A DNA stretch of 7,364 nt from an uncultured Bacillus sp. (GCF_946478885.1 NZ_CAMLDX010000132.1:1-7364); one strand, 5' to 3'. Shown: positions 1 to 7,364, numbered from the stretch's first letter. Translations and numbers: made by a program. The notes: generated by a model not told the origin, from the sequence alone.

Positions 1-77
1 TCTACCTTTGAACTTTCTTTTACCTTCCGGCATATCGCATGTTCACGGCCTCCGCGGCCGATAACCAATACATTCAT
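1..77 (-). CDS. purD: Phosphoribosylamine-glycine ligase PurD (GAR synthetase), first 25 codons only (partial)
   Basis: The window edge cuts this gene after 25 codons plus two bases. The translation begins MNVLVIGRGGREHAICRKV and continues KESSKV. The GRGGREHA segment is the N-terminal glycine-rich signature of GAR synthetases, near-identical to Bacillus PurD starts. PurD is an ATP-grasp ligase joining glycine to phosphoribosylamine, the second step of the pathway and the direct user of the unstable PurF product. It is the last gene of the pur operon in B. subtilis, consistent with its place here after purH. The ATP-grasp and C-terminal domains are outside the window, so intactness cannot be judged. 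Its separation from purH by a 128-nt structured spacer could lower or separately tune its expression (inference). Confidence 0.93.
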   Translation of the reverse strand, partial: MNVLVIGRGGREHAICRKVKESSKV

Positions 78-86
78 TCTTTTCAG

Positions 87-91
87 CTCCC
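87..91 (-). promoter_or_regulatory. purD ribosome binding site
   Basis: GGGAG on the minus strand, 9 nt before the ATG at 77. An in-frame stop (TGA, 116-114) lies upstream with no other ATG, GTG or TTG start between, so this site and the ATG at 77 define the purD start. Confidence 0.75.
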
Positions 92-117
92 GCGATCTTA
101 ATGTTTGGTATGTTCAT

Positions 118-194
118 GTCGAAATTAAAATGAAAGCGGCCGTTCATTCGAGTAATATAACGGCTCTGAACGGTGATCCCGCTTCAATATCGAC
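118..194 (-). other. Long imperfect stem-loop between purH and purD
   Basis: A nested inverted repeat fills 77 nt of the 128-nt gap. From outside in: GTCGA/TCGAC (118-122 with 190-194); ATT/AAT (124-126 with 186-188); GAA-(A)-GCGG with CCGCTTC (132-139 with 179-185, one bulged A); and CCGTTCA/TGAACGG (140-146 with 167-173), about 22 bp in all, interrupted by bulges at 123/189, 127-131 and 174-178. The central loop spans 147-166. In the transcript the GC-rich core is followed by the U-rich UUUCAUUUUAAUUU, a weak terminator-like context, part of which can instead pair in the outer stem. It may be a partial terminator, stability element or dispersed palindromic repeat; the sequence alone does not decide. 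Confidence 0.65.
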
Positions 195-205
195 TCTTTT
201 GCTGA

Positions 206-1741
206 TTAATGTTTGAAATGGCGTATGCCAGTAAAGACCATGGCAATACCATATTCATTTGCCTTTTTGATGGAATCTTTATCACGAATAGACCCGCCCG
301 GCTGAATGATAGCAGTGATTCCGGCTTGTGCAGCTGCTTCTACTGTATCATCCATTGGGAAGTATGCGTCAGAAGCTAGAGCTGCCCCTTTCGCTTTTTC
401 ACCTGCCTGCTCAAGAGCAATTTTGGCAGAACCGACACGATTCATTTGTCCGGCACCAACTCCAAGCGTCATGTTCTTATCGCTTACGACAATTGCATTA
501 GATTTTACTTGCTTCACAACTTTCCAGCCGAACTTCATGGCTTCCCATTCTTCATCAGTCGGTTTTCTGTCAGTTGGAATCGAAATGTTCGCATCATCCA
601 GTGAATACCGATCAGCATCCTGTACCAACAGTCCGCCTTCAACAGACGTAAGGGTCATTTCTTTTGTGCCTTGTTCCTTGAAATCAATGGTTAACAGACG
701 AATATTCTTCTTAGAAGTTAAGACAGCTAAAGCTTCTTCAGTAAATGAAGGGGCAATTACGATTTCAAGGAAGATCTCATGAAGCTTTTCAGCTACATTT
801 TTATCTACTTCACGGTTAAGAGCAATAATGCCGCCAAAAATAGAAACCGGGTCAGCTGCAAATGCCTTTTCAAAGGCGTCAAAAATATTATTTCCTGTGC
901 CGATTCCACATGGATTCATATGCTTAACGGCTACTGCTGCAGGCTCAGCAAATTCTCTTACTATTTGCAACGCTGCATCAGCATCATGAATGTTGTTATA
1001 AGAAAGCTCTTTCCCATGTAATTGAGTTGCGTAAGCAATGGAGAATTTTGAACCAAGAGGCTTTTGATAGAAAGCTGCCTTCTGATGCGGATTTTCTCCA
1101 TAACGAAGCTGCTGTTTTAATTCATATGTCACCGTTAATTTTTCCGGTGTCTCCAGACCAACTAAATCAGTCATATAGCCGGCAATAATGGAATCATATG
1201 CAGCAGTATGGCGAAATACTTTAGCAGCTAATGCACGTTTTGTTTCAAACTTTACTTCACCAGCTTCTTTTAAATCGCTGATGACTTTTTCATAGTCTGC
1301 CGGATCGACAACTACAGCAACATATTGATGGTTTTTCGCTGCTGATCTCAGCATTGTAGGACCGCCGATATCAATATTTTCAATGGCATCGTCTACTGTT
1401 ACATCCGGTTTTTCAATGGTTTGCTGAAATGGATAAAGATTTACACAGACAATTTGAATGGGCTCTATTTTATGTTCCGCCATTTGCGCCGCATGATTTG
1501 GATCATCAAATTTTCCAAGCAGACCGCCATGAATTAATGGATTTAATGTTTTAACGCGGCCTTCTAATATTTCCGGAAATCCTGTTACGTCACTAACCCC
1601 GATTACAGGTACACCATTTTCAGCTAATGCCTTTTTTGTACCGCCCGTTGAAATAATTTCAAAGCCCTGTTCCACTAATTGTTTAGCAAAATCTACTACC
1701 CCACTCTTGTCAGATACACTAATCAATGCACGTTTTTTCAT
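206..1741 (-). CDS. purH: Bifunctional AICAR formyltransferase / IMP cyclohydrolase PurH
   Basis: Catalyses the last two steps to IMP: formylation of AICAR with 10-formyl-THF, then ring closure. The 511 residues match the 512 of B. subtilis. The N-terminal MGS-like cyclohydrolase domain (about 1-150) shows ISVSDKSG at 7-14, STGGTKKAL at 31-39, [13 protein letters not shown] at 61-73, NLYPF at 101-105 and [12 protein letters not shown] at 121-132. The C-terminal transformylase domain shows RYGENPHQ at 213-220, [10 protein letters not shown] at 241-250, the catalytic KHMNPCG at 273-279 (Lys273, His274), [11 protein letters not shown] at 300-310, [14 protein letters not shown] at 427-440 and QPGGSIRD at 480-487, ending TGIRHFKH as in Bacillus PurH. 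One oddity: Asn67 replaces the His of the usual TLHP. The ATG has GGGGGAGG 6 nt upstream. purD follows after 128 nt. Confidence 0.98.
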   Translation of the reverse strand: MKKRALISVSDKSGVVDFAKQLVEQGFEIISTGGTKKALAENGVPVIGVSDVTGFPEILEGRVKTLNPLIHGGLLGKFDDPNHAAQMAEHKIEPIQIVCVNLYPFQQTIEKPDVTVDDAIENIDIGGPTMLRSAAKNHQYVAVVVDPADYEKVISDLKEAGEVKFETKRALAAKVFRHTAAYDSIIAGYMTDLVGLETPEKLTVTYELKQQLRYGENPHQKAAFYQKPLGSKFSIAYATQLHGKELSYNNIHDADAALQIVREFAEPAAVAVKHMNPCGIGTGNNIFDAFEKAFAADPVSIFGGIIALNREVDKNVAEKLHEIFLEIVIAPSFTEEALAVLTSKKNIRLLTIDFKEQGTKEMTLTSVEGGLLVQDADRYSLDDANISIPTDRKPTDEEWEAMKFGWKVVKQVKSNAIVVSDKNMTLGVGAGQMNRVGSAKIALEQAGEKAKGAALASDAYFPMDDTVEAAAQAGITAIIQPGGSIRDKDSIKKANEYGIAMVFTGIRHFKH

Positions 1742-1755
1742 GAGTTTCCTCCCCC

Positions 1756-1770
1756 GGTGATTTGCTCACC
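1756..1770 (-). other. Small hairpin touching the purH ribosome binding site
   Basis: On the minus strand GGTGA and TCACC pair perfectly (5 bp) around a 5-nt loop GCAAA. The 3' arm ends at 1756, directly against the purH site GGGGGAGG (1755-1748), which lies 6 nt before the purH ATG. The stem does not itself cover the ribosome binding site. With only 5 bp it may be chance; a modest effect on ribosome access is inference. Confidence 0.4.
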
Positions 1771-1853
1771 TGACTAAATTAAAAATTTCCATTAACGATT
1801 TAATACATTCTTTATGCCTTACTTTTGTTGTTTTAAAAAAGGTTGTTAACTGC

Positions 1854-2435
1854 CTATTTTGCCACTTTTTCAGCCTGAAATAGACTTTGTAAAACGGCAG
1901 GATATAACTTGTGTTCCACCGCATGTATTTTCTGTGCCAGACTGTCCAAGCTTTCGTTCTCTTCAATCGCTACAGACCTCTGATCAATAATGGGACCTGT
2001 ATCCATACCTTCATCAACGAAATGGATCGTTACCCCAGTTTCGTTTGCCCCTGCCGTTAAAGCTTGTCCGATTGCATCTTTTCCAGGAAAAGACGGCAGC
2101 AGGGAAGGATGAATATTGACAATTCTTCCTTGATAAGCAGTTAATAAGGTTTGTCCGATTAAACGCATATAGCCTGCAAGTACAATAAACTCCACACCAT
2201 GACCCTGAAGTTTTTCTAAAATGGCTTTCTCATACGCTGCTTTATTCTCATATTCTTTTGCGGTAAAGGTGAAGAATGGAATATTGGCCGCTTCAGCCCT
2301 TTTCACACAATAAGCATCTTTATGGTCGCATACTAAAAGCTGAATAGATGCCTCTAACGCACCTGCTTGAATGGCATCAATCATCGCTTGAAAATTTGTG
2401 CCGCTTCCGGAAGCAAACACAGCAATCTTTTTCAT
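1854..2435 (-). CDS. purN: Phosphoribosylglycinamide formyltransferase PurN (10-formyl-THF dependent)
   Basis: Transfers a formyl group from 10-formyltetrahydrofolate to GAR, giving FGAR, the third step of the pathway. The 193-aa product is the usual length for bacterial PurN (B. subtilis about 195). Visible features: phosphate-binding loop ASGSGTNF at 8-15; the catalytic motif INIHPSLLP-type segment IVNIHPSLLPSFPG at 105-118 with Asn107 and His109; and HFVDEGMDTGPII at 138-150 with Asp145. These are the Asn, His and Asp of the catalytic set. I chose the ATG at 2435 (MKKIAVFASG) over an in-frame GTG at 2471: it has GGAGG 7 nt upstream and matches the family N-terminus exactly, while the GTG version would add 12 unmatched residues. 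Gaps of 56 nt to purM and 112 nt to purH separate it from its neighbours. Confidence 0.97.
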   Translation of the reverse strand: MKKIAVFASGSGTNFQAMIDAIQAGALEASIQLLVCDHKDAYCVKRAEAANIPFFTFTAKEYENKAAYEKAILEKLQGHGVEFIVLAGYMRLIGQTLLTAYQGRIVNIHPSLLPSFPGKDAIGQALTAGANETGVTIHFVDEGMDTGPIIDQRSVAIEENESLDSLAQKIHAVEHKLYPAVLQSLFQAEKVAK

Positions 2436-2442
2436 GAAATTT

Positions 2443-2447
2443 CCTCC
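2443..2447 (-). promoter_or_regulatory. purN ribosome binding site that fixes the start
   Basis: GGAGG on the minus strand (within CGGAGGAAA), 7 nt before the ATG at 2435. It sits inside the longer open frame that begins with GTG at 2471, and so argues that the true start is the internal ATG. Confidence 0.8.
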
Positions 2448-2491
2448 GTTTTCCAAATGGCTCCTCGTCACTAGCCTGCTTGTCAGATGCC

Positions 2492-3523
2492 TTATTTTAG
2501 GGTAATTTGAATTCCCGGTACATCTGTTACGGTTCCCATTGCGTATGCCTTTTCTCCAGCCGCAGTAAAATGTTCGATGACTGCCTCTGCATCCTTTTCA
2601 TCCACTGCAATCACCATACCTGTTCCCATATTAAACGTGTTGTACATATCTAGCCTGTCTAATTTTCCAAGTGACTGCATTAAATTAAACACCGCCGGAA
2701 CTTCCCATTTATCCTCGGATAATTGAGCTCCAAGTCCTGCCGGAAGCATACGCGGAATATTTTCGATAAAGCCGCCGCCAGTTATATGTGCCAACCCTTT
2801 TAGCGAGAACTTTGTCAGAGCCTCTAAAATAGGCTTCACATAAATTTTTGTTGGTTTTAATAATTCCTCGCCAAGTGTGCAGCCTAGCTCCTTTACGTAA
2901 TCCTGCACATTCATTCCTGCATCCTTAAAGAAAATCTTGCGGACAAGTGAATAACCGTTACTGTGGATACCGCTTGATGCCAGCCCAATTAACACGTCCC
3001 CCGCTTTAATATCCTGCCCTGTGATCATGGCGCTTTTCTCGCATGCTCCAACAGAAAAGCCTGCCAGATCATATTCTTCCTCACTGTACATACCAGGCAT
3101 CTCTGCAGTCTCGCCGCCAACAAGGGCACACCCTGCTTGTTCACAGCCATCAGCAACGCCTTTGACAATCGCTTCGATCTTAACCGGATCCGCTTTACCG
3201 CATGCAATATAATCTAAGAAATAGATTGGTTCTGCTCCCTGCACCACAATATCATTCACACACATGGCAACCGCATCAATGCCGATTGTGTCATGGCGAT
3301 CCATCATGAAGGCAAGCATTAGCTTTGTGCCAACCCCATCAGTACCCGATACCAAAACAGGCTCCTTCAAGTTTAATGTTGACAAATCAAACATGCCGCC
3401 AAATCCGCCTAATCCTCCAAGGACACCTGCTCGCATGGTTTTTTGTACATGCTTCTTCATCCGTGCTACAGCCTCATAGCCGGCTTCAATATTTACACCT
3501 GCTTGTTCATATGCTTTGGCCAT
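2492..3523 (-). CDS. purM: Phosphoribosylaminoimidazole (AIR) synthetase PurM
   Basis: Cytosolic enzyme that closes the imidazole ring, converting FGAM and ATP to AIR, directly after the PurL step. The 343 residues are close to the 346 of B. subtilis PurM. The AIRS fold is complete: glycine-rich [12 protein letters not shown] at 35-46; the ATP-binding signature [10 protein letters not shown] at 59-68; [10 protein letters not shown] at 90-99; [11 protein letters not shown] at 136-146; [11 protein letters not shown] at 183-193; the C-terminal domain motif [13 protein letters not shown] at 246-258; and FNMGTGM at 297-303. The ATG is supported by a GGAGG site (3534-3530) 6 nt upstream and by the N-terminus [19 protein letters not shown], which aligns with Bacillus PurM. 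It follows purF after 202 nt of structured spacer and precedes purN by 56 nt, so it is not translationally coupled to either neighbour by overlap. Confidence 0.98.
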   Translation of the reverse strand: MAKAYEQAGVNIEAGYEAVARMKKHVQKTMRAGVLGGLGGFGGMFDLSTLNLKEPVLVSGTDGVGTKLMLAFMMDRHDTIGIDAVAMCVNDIVVQGAEPIYFLDYIACGKADPVKIEAIVKGVADGCEQAGCALVGGETAEMPGMYSEEEYDLAGFSVGACEKSAMITGQDIKAGDVLIGLASSGIHSNGYSLVRKIFFKDAGMNVQDYVKELGCTLGEELLKPTKIYVKPILEALTKFSLKGLAHITGGGFIENIPRMLPAGLGAQLSEDKWEVPAVFNLMQSLGKLDRLDMYNTFNMGTGMVIAVDEKDAEAVIEHFTAAGEKAYAMGTVTDVPGIQITLK

Positions 3524-3549
3524 ATCGATCCTCCATTAAACACTTTTTG

Positions 3550-3579
3550 GCCGATTATTGCTGGAAAGCCACAACCGGC
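3550..3579 (-). other. Stem-loop just upstream of the purM ribosome binding site
   Basis: In the transcript the arm at 3579-3567 (GCCGGUUGUGGCU) pairs with the arm at 3562-3550 (AGCAAUAAUCGGC) around a 4-nt UUCC loop. Of 13 positions, ten are Watson-Crick pairs, two are G-U and one is a G-A mismatch. It ends about 15 nt before the purM GGAGG. An AAAAAGTG direct repeat sits at both edges (3579-3586 and 3541-3548). The A-rich downstream side rules out a normal terminator; an effect on purM translation or mRNA stability is inference. Confidence 0.6.
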
Positions 3580-3634
3580 ACTTTTTATACCATCTTTAAA
3601 TCCTTAACATTCTTCTTGAGCAAATATGCTGGCC

Positions 3635-3651
3635 ATGATGTACAACATCAT
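3635..3651 (-). other. Small hairpin directly abutting the purF-downstream stem-loop
   Basis: Perfect 7-bp inverted repeat ATGATGT / ACATCAT with a 3-nt loop, starting at the base next to the larger stem-loop at 3652-3701 with no spacer. The loop of the larger hairpin contains ATGATG (minus strand, 3681-3676), complementary to the CATCAT arm here (3640-3635), so a loop-to-arm interaction is possible. Function unknown. Confidence 0.6.
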
Positions 3652-3701
3652 TTTCCTTTCGGGAAACAGACGATGCATCATACATTTTCCGCGAAAGGAA
3701 A
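3652..3701 (-). other. Strong stem-loop after purF (15 bp, one bulge)
   Basis: Arms TTTCCTTTCG and CGAAAGGAAA (3692-3701 and 3652-3661) form 10 perfect base pairs. An inner GGAAA/TTTCC stem (3686-3690 with 3662-3666) adds 5 more, separated by one unpaired base at 3691. The loop is 19 nt (3667-3685) and contains the palindrome GATGCATC. In the transcript it begins 24 nt after the purF stop codon. No U-run follows, so it does not look like an intrinsic terminator. A role in protecting the 3' end of the upstream mRNA segment, or in processing, is inference. Confidence 0.75.
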
Positions 3702-3725
3702 TACACGCTGTACCCTTAAGCAAGA

Positions 3726-5156
3726 TCATAAATTGTTCGTAGTCAGCACGTCGTCTTCTTTATTCTGTTTTGGATAGATTTCAGTAGGATATTTACCAGT
3801 GAAACAAGCTAGACAATGACCGCCTGTTTCGCTCCCATCCTCGCGACCAATCGCTTCGACCATTCCTTTGGTGCTTAGGAAGGTTAATGAATCCGCGCCA
3901 ATGATCTCTCTGATCTCTTCTACTTCTTTATCTGCCGCAATTAACTCTTCCCTCGTTGAAGTATCAATTCCATAGAAGCAAGGGTTTTTGATCGGCGGTG
4001 AACTGATCACTACATGAACTTCTGTTGCCCCCGCATCACGAAGCATATTCACAATACGCCTGCTTGTTGTTCCGCGAACAATAGAATCATCGACCATTAT
4101 TACCCTCTTGCCTTCTACAACACCGCGTACAGGAGAAAGCTTCATTTTAACCCCCTGTTCACGCAGTGACTGTGATGGCTGGATAAACGTACGCCCTACA
4201 TAACGATTCTTGATTAGACCTAATTCATAAGAAATTCCTGAGGCCTCAGCATAGCCAATCGCAGCGGAGATACTGGAATCAGGTACACCTGTGACAACGT
4301 CAGCTTCAATCTTCGCTTCCTCAGCAAGCCTCTTTCCAAGTCTTTTACGCGCAGAATGAACATTAATTCCATTAATGTTACTGTCCGGACGAGAAAAATA
4401 GACATATTCCATCATACACATTGCCTGATCTGAGGCATGGGCAAACAATTCCGAACGAAATCCCTTATCATCAATAATCAGAAGTTCTCCTGGCAAAATA
4501 TCGCGGACAAATTCTGCGCCAACCACATCAAACGCACAAGTTTCTGAAGCCACTACATAGGCATCCCCCAGCCTAGCCAATGATAACGGACGCATCCCAT
4601 TAGGATCCAGCGCCACCATCATCTCTGTTTCTGTCATGATCAAAAATGCATAGGCACCTTTTAACATGCTTAGTGCGTTTTTCACACGTTCTTTATATGG
4701 AGTATTTCCGCCCCTTCTAATTAAATGGGCTAATACCTCAGTATCAGAGCTTGTTTGAAAAATACTTCCCTGACCTTCTAATTGACTTTTTAATTGTTCA
4801 GCATTAACTAAGTTTCCATTGTGGGCAAGGGCAAGACTCCCTGTCTGAAAACGGAATACAAGCGGCTGTACATTTTCATAACCGCTTCCGCCTGCTGTTG
4901 CATAACGGACATGACCGATTGCAGCTTTTCCTCCTTGCAGCTCCTTCATGGCATCGGCTGTGAAAATTTCAGTCACAAGGCCCTCGCCTTTGACTAATTT
5001 CACACTTTTCCCATTAGAAACCGCGATTCCTGTACCCTCTTGACCACGGTGCTGCAAACTATGAAGACCATAATAAGTGATCTGGGCAGCATCAGCATGC
5101 CCCCAAATTCCAAATATGCCGCATTCTTCATTGATTCCTTTTAATTCAGCAAGCAT
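3726..5156 (-). CDS. purF: Amidophosphoribosyltransferase PurF (glutamine PRPP amidotransferase)
   Basis: First committed enzyme of purine synthesis, making 5-phosphoribosylamine from PRPP and glutamine. I chose the ATG at 5156, not an in-frame TTG at 5174: it gives [12 protein letters not shown], the family's 11-residue propeptide before catalytic Cys12, follows an AGAGGAG site by 7 nt, and gives 476 aa, the B. subtilis length. The N-terminal Ntn-type glutaminase domain (about 12-240) shows [10 protein letters not shown] at 34-43 and AHNGNLVN at 111-118. The C-terminal phosphoribosyltransferase domain carries the PRPP loop [10 protein letters not shown] at 355-364. Cysteines 247, 393, 448 and 451 align with the four 4Fe-4S ligands of the B. 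subtilis enzyme, so this is the Fe-S, oxygen-sensitive, self-processing type. The start overlaps the purL end by 16 nt, suggesting translational coupling. A 202-nt structured gap follows. Confidence 0.98.
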   Translation of the reverse strand: MLAELKGINEECGIFGIWGHADAAQITYYGLHSLQHRGQEGTGIAVSNGKSVKLVKGEGLVTEIFTADAMKELQGGKAAIGHVRYATAGGSGYENVQPLVFRFQTGSLALAHNGNLVNAEQLKSQLEGQGSIFQTSSDTEVLAHLIRRGGNTPYKERVKNALSMLKGAYAFLIMTETEMMVALDPNGMRPLSLARLGDAYVVASETCAFDVVGAEFVRDILPGELLIIDDKGFRSELFAHASDQAMCMMEYVYFSRPDSNINGINVHSARKRLGKRLAEEAKIEADVVTGVPDSSISAAIGYAEASGISYELGLIKNRYVGRTFIQPSQSLREQGVKMKLSPVRGVVEGKRVIMVDDSIVRGTTSRRIVNMLRDAGATEVHVVISSPPIKNPCFYGIDTSTREELIAADKEVEEIREIIGADSLTFLSTKGMVEAIGREDGSETGGHCLACFTGKYPTEIYPKQNKEDDVLTTNNL

Positions 5157-7357
5157 GGAATAGCTCCTCTCCAAGCAAATTCTAATGTATCAACAGAAAC
5201 ATTTACGATTGTTTCTCTGTTGTGAAGAATTTGCAATAATGGCTGTTCTGTCACTTCACCAATTAACGCCGTACCTGTCAATTTTTCAAATTCAGCTTTA
5301 TTTTCTTTTTTCACCGTTAATAAGAAGCGGGATTGTGATTCACTGAATAGAGCAGATACCGGATTGCCTGTTACCATAATCTTTGCTCCTAAATTCGTTC
5401 CAATCGCACTTTCCGCTAAAGCAACAGCAAGTCCGCCTTCCGCTAAATCGTGGGCAGATGCAACTAGACCAGCCCGAATTGCCTCTAGGACAGCCTTTTG
5501 GTTTTTAGCTTCTATAGCTAAATCGATTTCAGGAGATTTACCGAAAATTTGGTCATTTAATAATTTTTGCAGTTCGCTTCCGCCAAACTCATCTTTTGTG
5601 TCACCTAATAAATAGATTAAATCGCCTGCCTGTTTAAAGGATTGCGTAGTAATATGATCCAGATCTTTCACAAGCCCGACCATTCCCACGACAGGTGTTG
5701 GATAAACAGCGGTTCCGTTCGTTTCATTATATAAAGAAACATTTCCACCAATGACTGGTGTTTTTAATACACTACATGCTTCGCTCATTCCATCTGCTGC
5801 CTTTTCAATTTGCCAGAAAATTTCCGGCTTCTGCGGATTTCCGAAGTTCAGGCAGTCTGTAATGGCAAGTGGTTCAGCACCAGAGCAGACAATATTTCTC
5901 GCCGCTTCAGCGACAGCAATTTTTCCGCCTCTCTCTGGATCTAAGTATAAGTAACGAGAATTACAGTCAGTTGTCATGGCAAGGGCTTTTCTGGTTCCGC
6001 GAATACGCAAGATAGCCGCATCAGAACCCGGTGCAATCACTGTATTTGTCCGAACCATATAATCATATTGGTCATAGACCCATTCTTTGCTCGCAATCGT
6101 CGGCTGCTTCAACAGCTTAACAAGGGTTTCCTCATAATTTTCGATTTCCGGTACTTTATTTTCCATTGCCTGAAACTCACGATAGTAAGCAGGTTCTTCA
6201 GAAGGCATATGGTAAACCGGTGCATCGGCTGCCAGAGCATCTGCCGGAACCTCTGCAGTAACTTCTCCTTTGTGGAACAAACGGATCATTTTATCATCCG
6301 TTACTTGTCCGATCGCCACACAATCTAAATCATATTTTTTAAAGATGTCCTGGATTTCCTTTTCCTCGCCAGCCTTTACCACGAGCAGCATACGTTCCTG
6401 TGATTCCGAAAGCATCATCTCATAAGGTGTCATACCTGTTTCACGCTGTGGCACTAAATCCAGATTCATTTCAATCCCATAGCCTGCTTTACTTGCCATT
6501 TCAGATGACGAGCTGATTAGTCCGGCAGCACCCATATCCTGAATCCCGATCAGTGCCTTAGATTGAACCACTTCAAGACAAGCTTCAAGTAATAATTTTT
6601 CCATAAATGGATCCCCTACTTGAACAGCTGGTCTTTTTTCTTCAGATGCCTCTGTCAATTCCTCGGAAGCAAATGTTGCTCCGTGAATACCGTCACGGCC
6701 TGTTTTCGCACCGACATACATAACCGTATTTCCTGCGCCTTTTGCCTGCCCTTTTTGGATATCCTTATGATCAATAAGTCCGACACACATTGCATTAACG
6801 AGTGGATTTCCTTCATAACATGGGTCAAAATAAATTTCCCCTGCAACAGTCGGAATGCCGATACAGTTTCCATATCCGGCAATTCCTGCAACGATTTCTT
6901 TAAATAGATATTGCGTGCGCGCAGAAGAATCCAGCTCGCCGAAACGAAGCGAATCCAGCATCGCAATCGGTCTGGCACCCATTGAAAAAATATCGCGAAT
7001 AATCCCGCCGACACCTGTAGCAGCTCCCTGGTACGGTTCAATAGCTGATGGATGGTTATGGCTTTCAATCTTAAATACGACAGCTTGTTCATCGCCGATA
7101 TCCACAACCCCGGCCCCTTCACCAGGACCCATTAATACATGCTCTCCTGATGTTGGGAATTTCTTTAACACAGGTTTAGATGTTTTATAACTGCAGTGTT
7201 CTGACCACATAACGGAAAATAACCCGATTTCCGTATAATTTGGCAGACGGCCAAGAATTTTCTCCACCATCGCAAACTCTTCGGTCGTCATGCCCATGCT
7301 TTTGTATACTTCTTCTTGTTTAATTTGCTCCGCACTTGGTTCAAGCTTTAACGACAT
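5141..7357 (-). CDS. purL: Phosphoribosylformylglycinamidine synthase subunit PurL (small type)
   Basis: Cytosolic enzyme converting FGAR, ATP and glutamine-derived ammonia to FGAM, the fourth step of purine synthesis. The 738 residues fit the small PurL class (about 740 aa in Bacillus), which lacks a fused glutaminase and needs PurQ and PurS. Visible motifs: WSEHCSYK at 51-58 with the family's conserved His; the nucleotide and substrate-binding segment [17 protein letters not shown] at 95-111 running into [22 protein letters not shown] at 271-280; LSESQERM at 316-323; DCLNFGNP at 501-508; [10 protein letters not shown] at 537-546; SAHDLAEGG at 634-642; and FSESQSRF at 671-678. The two SESQ motifs reflect the internal duplication of the AIRS-like fold. 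The start is the ATG giving MSLKLEPS, matching Bacillus PurL N-termini. Only 7 bases precede it in the window, so its ribosome binding site, expected inside purQ, cannot be seen. It ends GAIPCLLN, overlapping purF by 16 nt. Confidence 0.98.
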   Translation of the reverse strand: MSLKLEPSAEQIKQEEVYKSMGMTTEEFAMVEKILGRLPNYTEIGLFSVMWSEHCSYKTSKPVLKKFPTSGEHVLMGPGEGAGVVDIGDEQAVVFKIESHNHPSAIEPYQGAATGVGGIIRDIFSMGARPIAMLDSLRFGELDSSARTQYLFKEIVAGIAGYGNCIGIPTVAGEIYFDPCYEGNPLVNAMCVGLIDHKDIQKGQAKGAGNTVMYVGAKTGRDGIHGATFASEELTEASEEKRPAVQVGDPFMEKLLLEACLEVVQSKALIGIQDMGAAGLISSSSEMASKAGYGIEMNLDLVPQRETGMTPYEMMLSESQERMLLVVKAGEEKEIQDIFKKYDLDCVAIGQVTDDKMIRLFHKGEVTAEVPADALAADAPVYHMPSEEPAYYREFQAMENKVPEIENYEETLVKLLKQPTIASKEWVYDQYDYMVRTNTVIAPGSDAAILRIRGTRKALAMTTDCNSRYLYLDPERGGKIAVAEAARNIVCSGAEPLAITDCLNFGNPQKPEIFWQIEKAADGMSEACSVLKTPVIGGNVSLYNETNGTAVYPTPVVGMVGLVKDLDHITTQSFKQAGDLIYLLGDTKDEFGGSELQKLLNDQIFGKSPEIDLAIEAKNQKAVLEAIRAGLVASAHDLAEGGLAVALAESAIGTNLGAKIMVTGNPVSALFSESQSRFLLTVKKENKAEFEKLTGTALIGEVTEQPLLQILHNRETIVNVSVDTLEFAWRGAIPCLLN
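5164..5170 (-). promoter_or_regulatory. purF ribosome binding site inside the purL coding sequence
   Basis: AGAGGAG on the minus strand, 7 nt before the ATG at 5156. It lies within the last codons of purL. It decides the purF start: the alternative TTG at 5174 would place this sequence inside the purF coding region. Because ribosomes ending purL pass over it and stop at 5141, purF initiation is probably coupled to purL translation (inference). Confidence 0.8.
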
Positions 7358-7364
7358 GTGTTTC
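7341..7364 (-). CDS. purQ: Phosphoribosylformylglycinamidine synthase glutaminase subunit PurQ, last 7 codons only (partial)
   Basis: Only the 3' end lies in the window. Reading the minus strand from base 7364 gives the peptide ETHVVKA followed by TGA (7343-7341). This closely resembles the C-terminus of B. subtilis PurQ as I recall it (ETHVTTA). The frame differs from purL, and the two genes overlap by 17 nt. PurQ is the glutamine amidotransferase that supplies ammonia to PurL in the FGAM synthase complex, and in B. subtilis purQ lies directly upstream of purL. The call rests on seven residues, the frame and the context, so it is a strong inference rather than a full domain match. The rest of the gene, including the catalytic Cys-His-Glu residues, is beyond the window edge. 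Confidence 0.8.
   Translation of the reverse strand, partial: ETHVVKA

Noticed and set aside
43..117. Minus-strand 24-codon frame starting at ATG 117-115 and overlapping the purD start out of frame, as a possible leader peptide
   Set aside because: The ATG is preceded by U-rich sequence with no ribosome binding site, and the peptide shows no regulatory codon run.
306..782. Plus-strand open frame of 158 codons antisense to purH
   Set aside because: It is the complement of a conserved coding region, with low-complexity Ser/Ala-rich content typical of such shadows and no family resemblance.
1766..1966. Minus-strand 66-codon frame overlapping the end of purN
   Set aside because: It lies mostly inside purN in another frame and has no ribosome binding site or recognisable product.
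2436..2471. N-terminal extension of PurN from GTG at 2471
   Set aside because: The 12 extra residues have no counterpart in the family, and a strong GGAGG precedes the internal ATG.
3325..3777. Plus-strand open frame of 150 codons spanning the 5' part of purM, the purF-purM gap and the end of purF
   Set aside because: It lies antisense to two clear genes, has no ribosome binding site before its ATG, and shows no recognisable domain. Its length is explained by the coding strand of purM and the gap.
4449..4459. AATTCCGAACG, resembling a single PurR PurBox half-site
   Set aside because: It lies inside the purF coding sequence, and PurR operators require two inverted PurBoxes about 16-17 nt apart near a promoter. 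No partner is visible.
5157..5174. N-terminal extension of PurF from TTG at 5174
   Set aside because: It would add six residues before the conserved propeptide and put the ribosome binding site inside the coding region.
1..7364. Defence system, CRISPR array, mobile element, tRNA or novel gene cassette in the window
   Set aside because: Every long conserved frame is a standard purine enzyme, and no gap is longer than 202 nt. I saw no spaced direct repeats, transposase motifs or tRNA-like folds.

Overview
The window is an ordinary, well-conserved stretch of de novo purine biosynthesis operon, all transcribed from the minus strand. Read in the direction of transcription (from base 7364 down to base 1) it holds the last codons of purQ, then complete purL, purF, purM, purN and purH, then the first 25 codons of purD. 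The order Q-L-F-M-N-H-D is that of the Bacillus subtilis pur operon. Protein features fit a Bacillaceae bacterium (Bacillus or a close relative): a small-type PurL of 738 aa that works with separate PurQ and PurS, a PurF of 476 aa with an 11-residue propeptide and four Fe-S cysteines, strong GGAGG-type ribosome binding sites, and a moderately AT-rich composition. The species assignment is inference; no RNA marker gene is present.

Layout. 7341-7364: tail of purQ, overlapping purL by 17 nt. 5141-7357: purL, overlapping purF by 16 nt. 3726-5156: purF. 3524-3725: a 202-nt gap with three stem-loops. 2492-3523: purM. 2436-2491: 56-nt gap. 1854-2435: purN. 1742-1853: 112-nt gap with a small hairpin touching the purH ribosome binding site. 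206-1741: purH. 78-205: 128-nt gap holding a long imperfect stem-loop. 1-77: start of purD. No gap exceeds 300 bases.

How the genes work together. PurF makes phosphoribosylamine from PRPP and glutamine; PurD adds glycine to give GAR; PurN formylates GAR; PurL, with PurQ as glutaminase (and PurS, not in the window), makes FGAM; PurM closes the ring to AIR; and PurH performs the last two steps to IMP. The purine-responsive control known for this operon in B. subtilis (PurR operator and guanine riboswitch upstream of purE) would lie outside the window.

I found no previously undescribed system. The features most worth a second look are non-coding: the structured gaps between purF and purM and between purH and purD, which may set relative expression within the operon, plus an unusual Asn in the normally TLHP motif of PurH.
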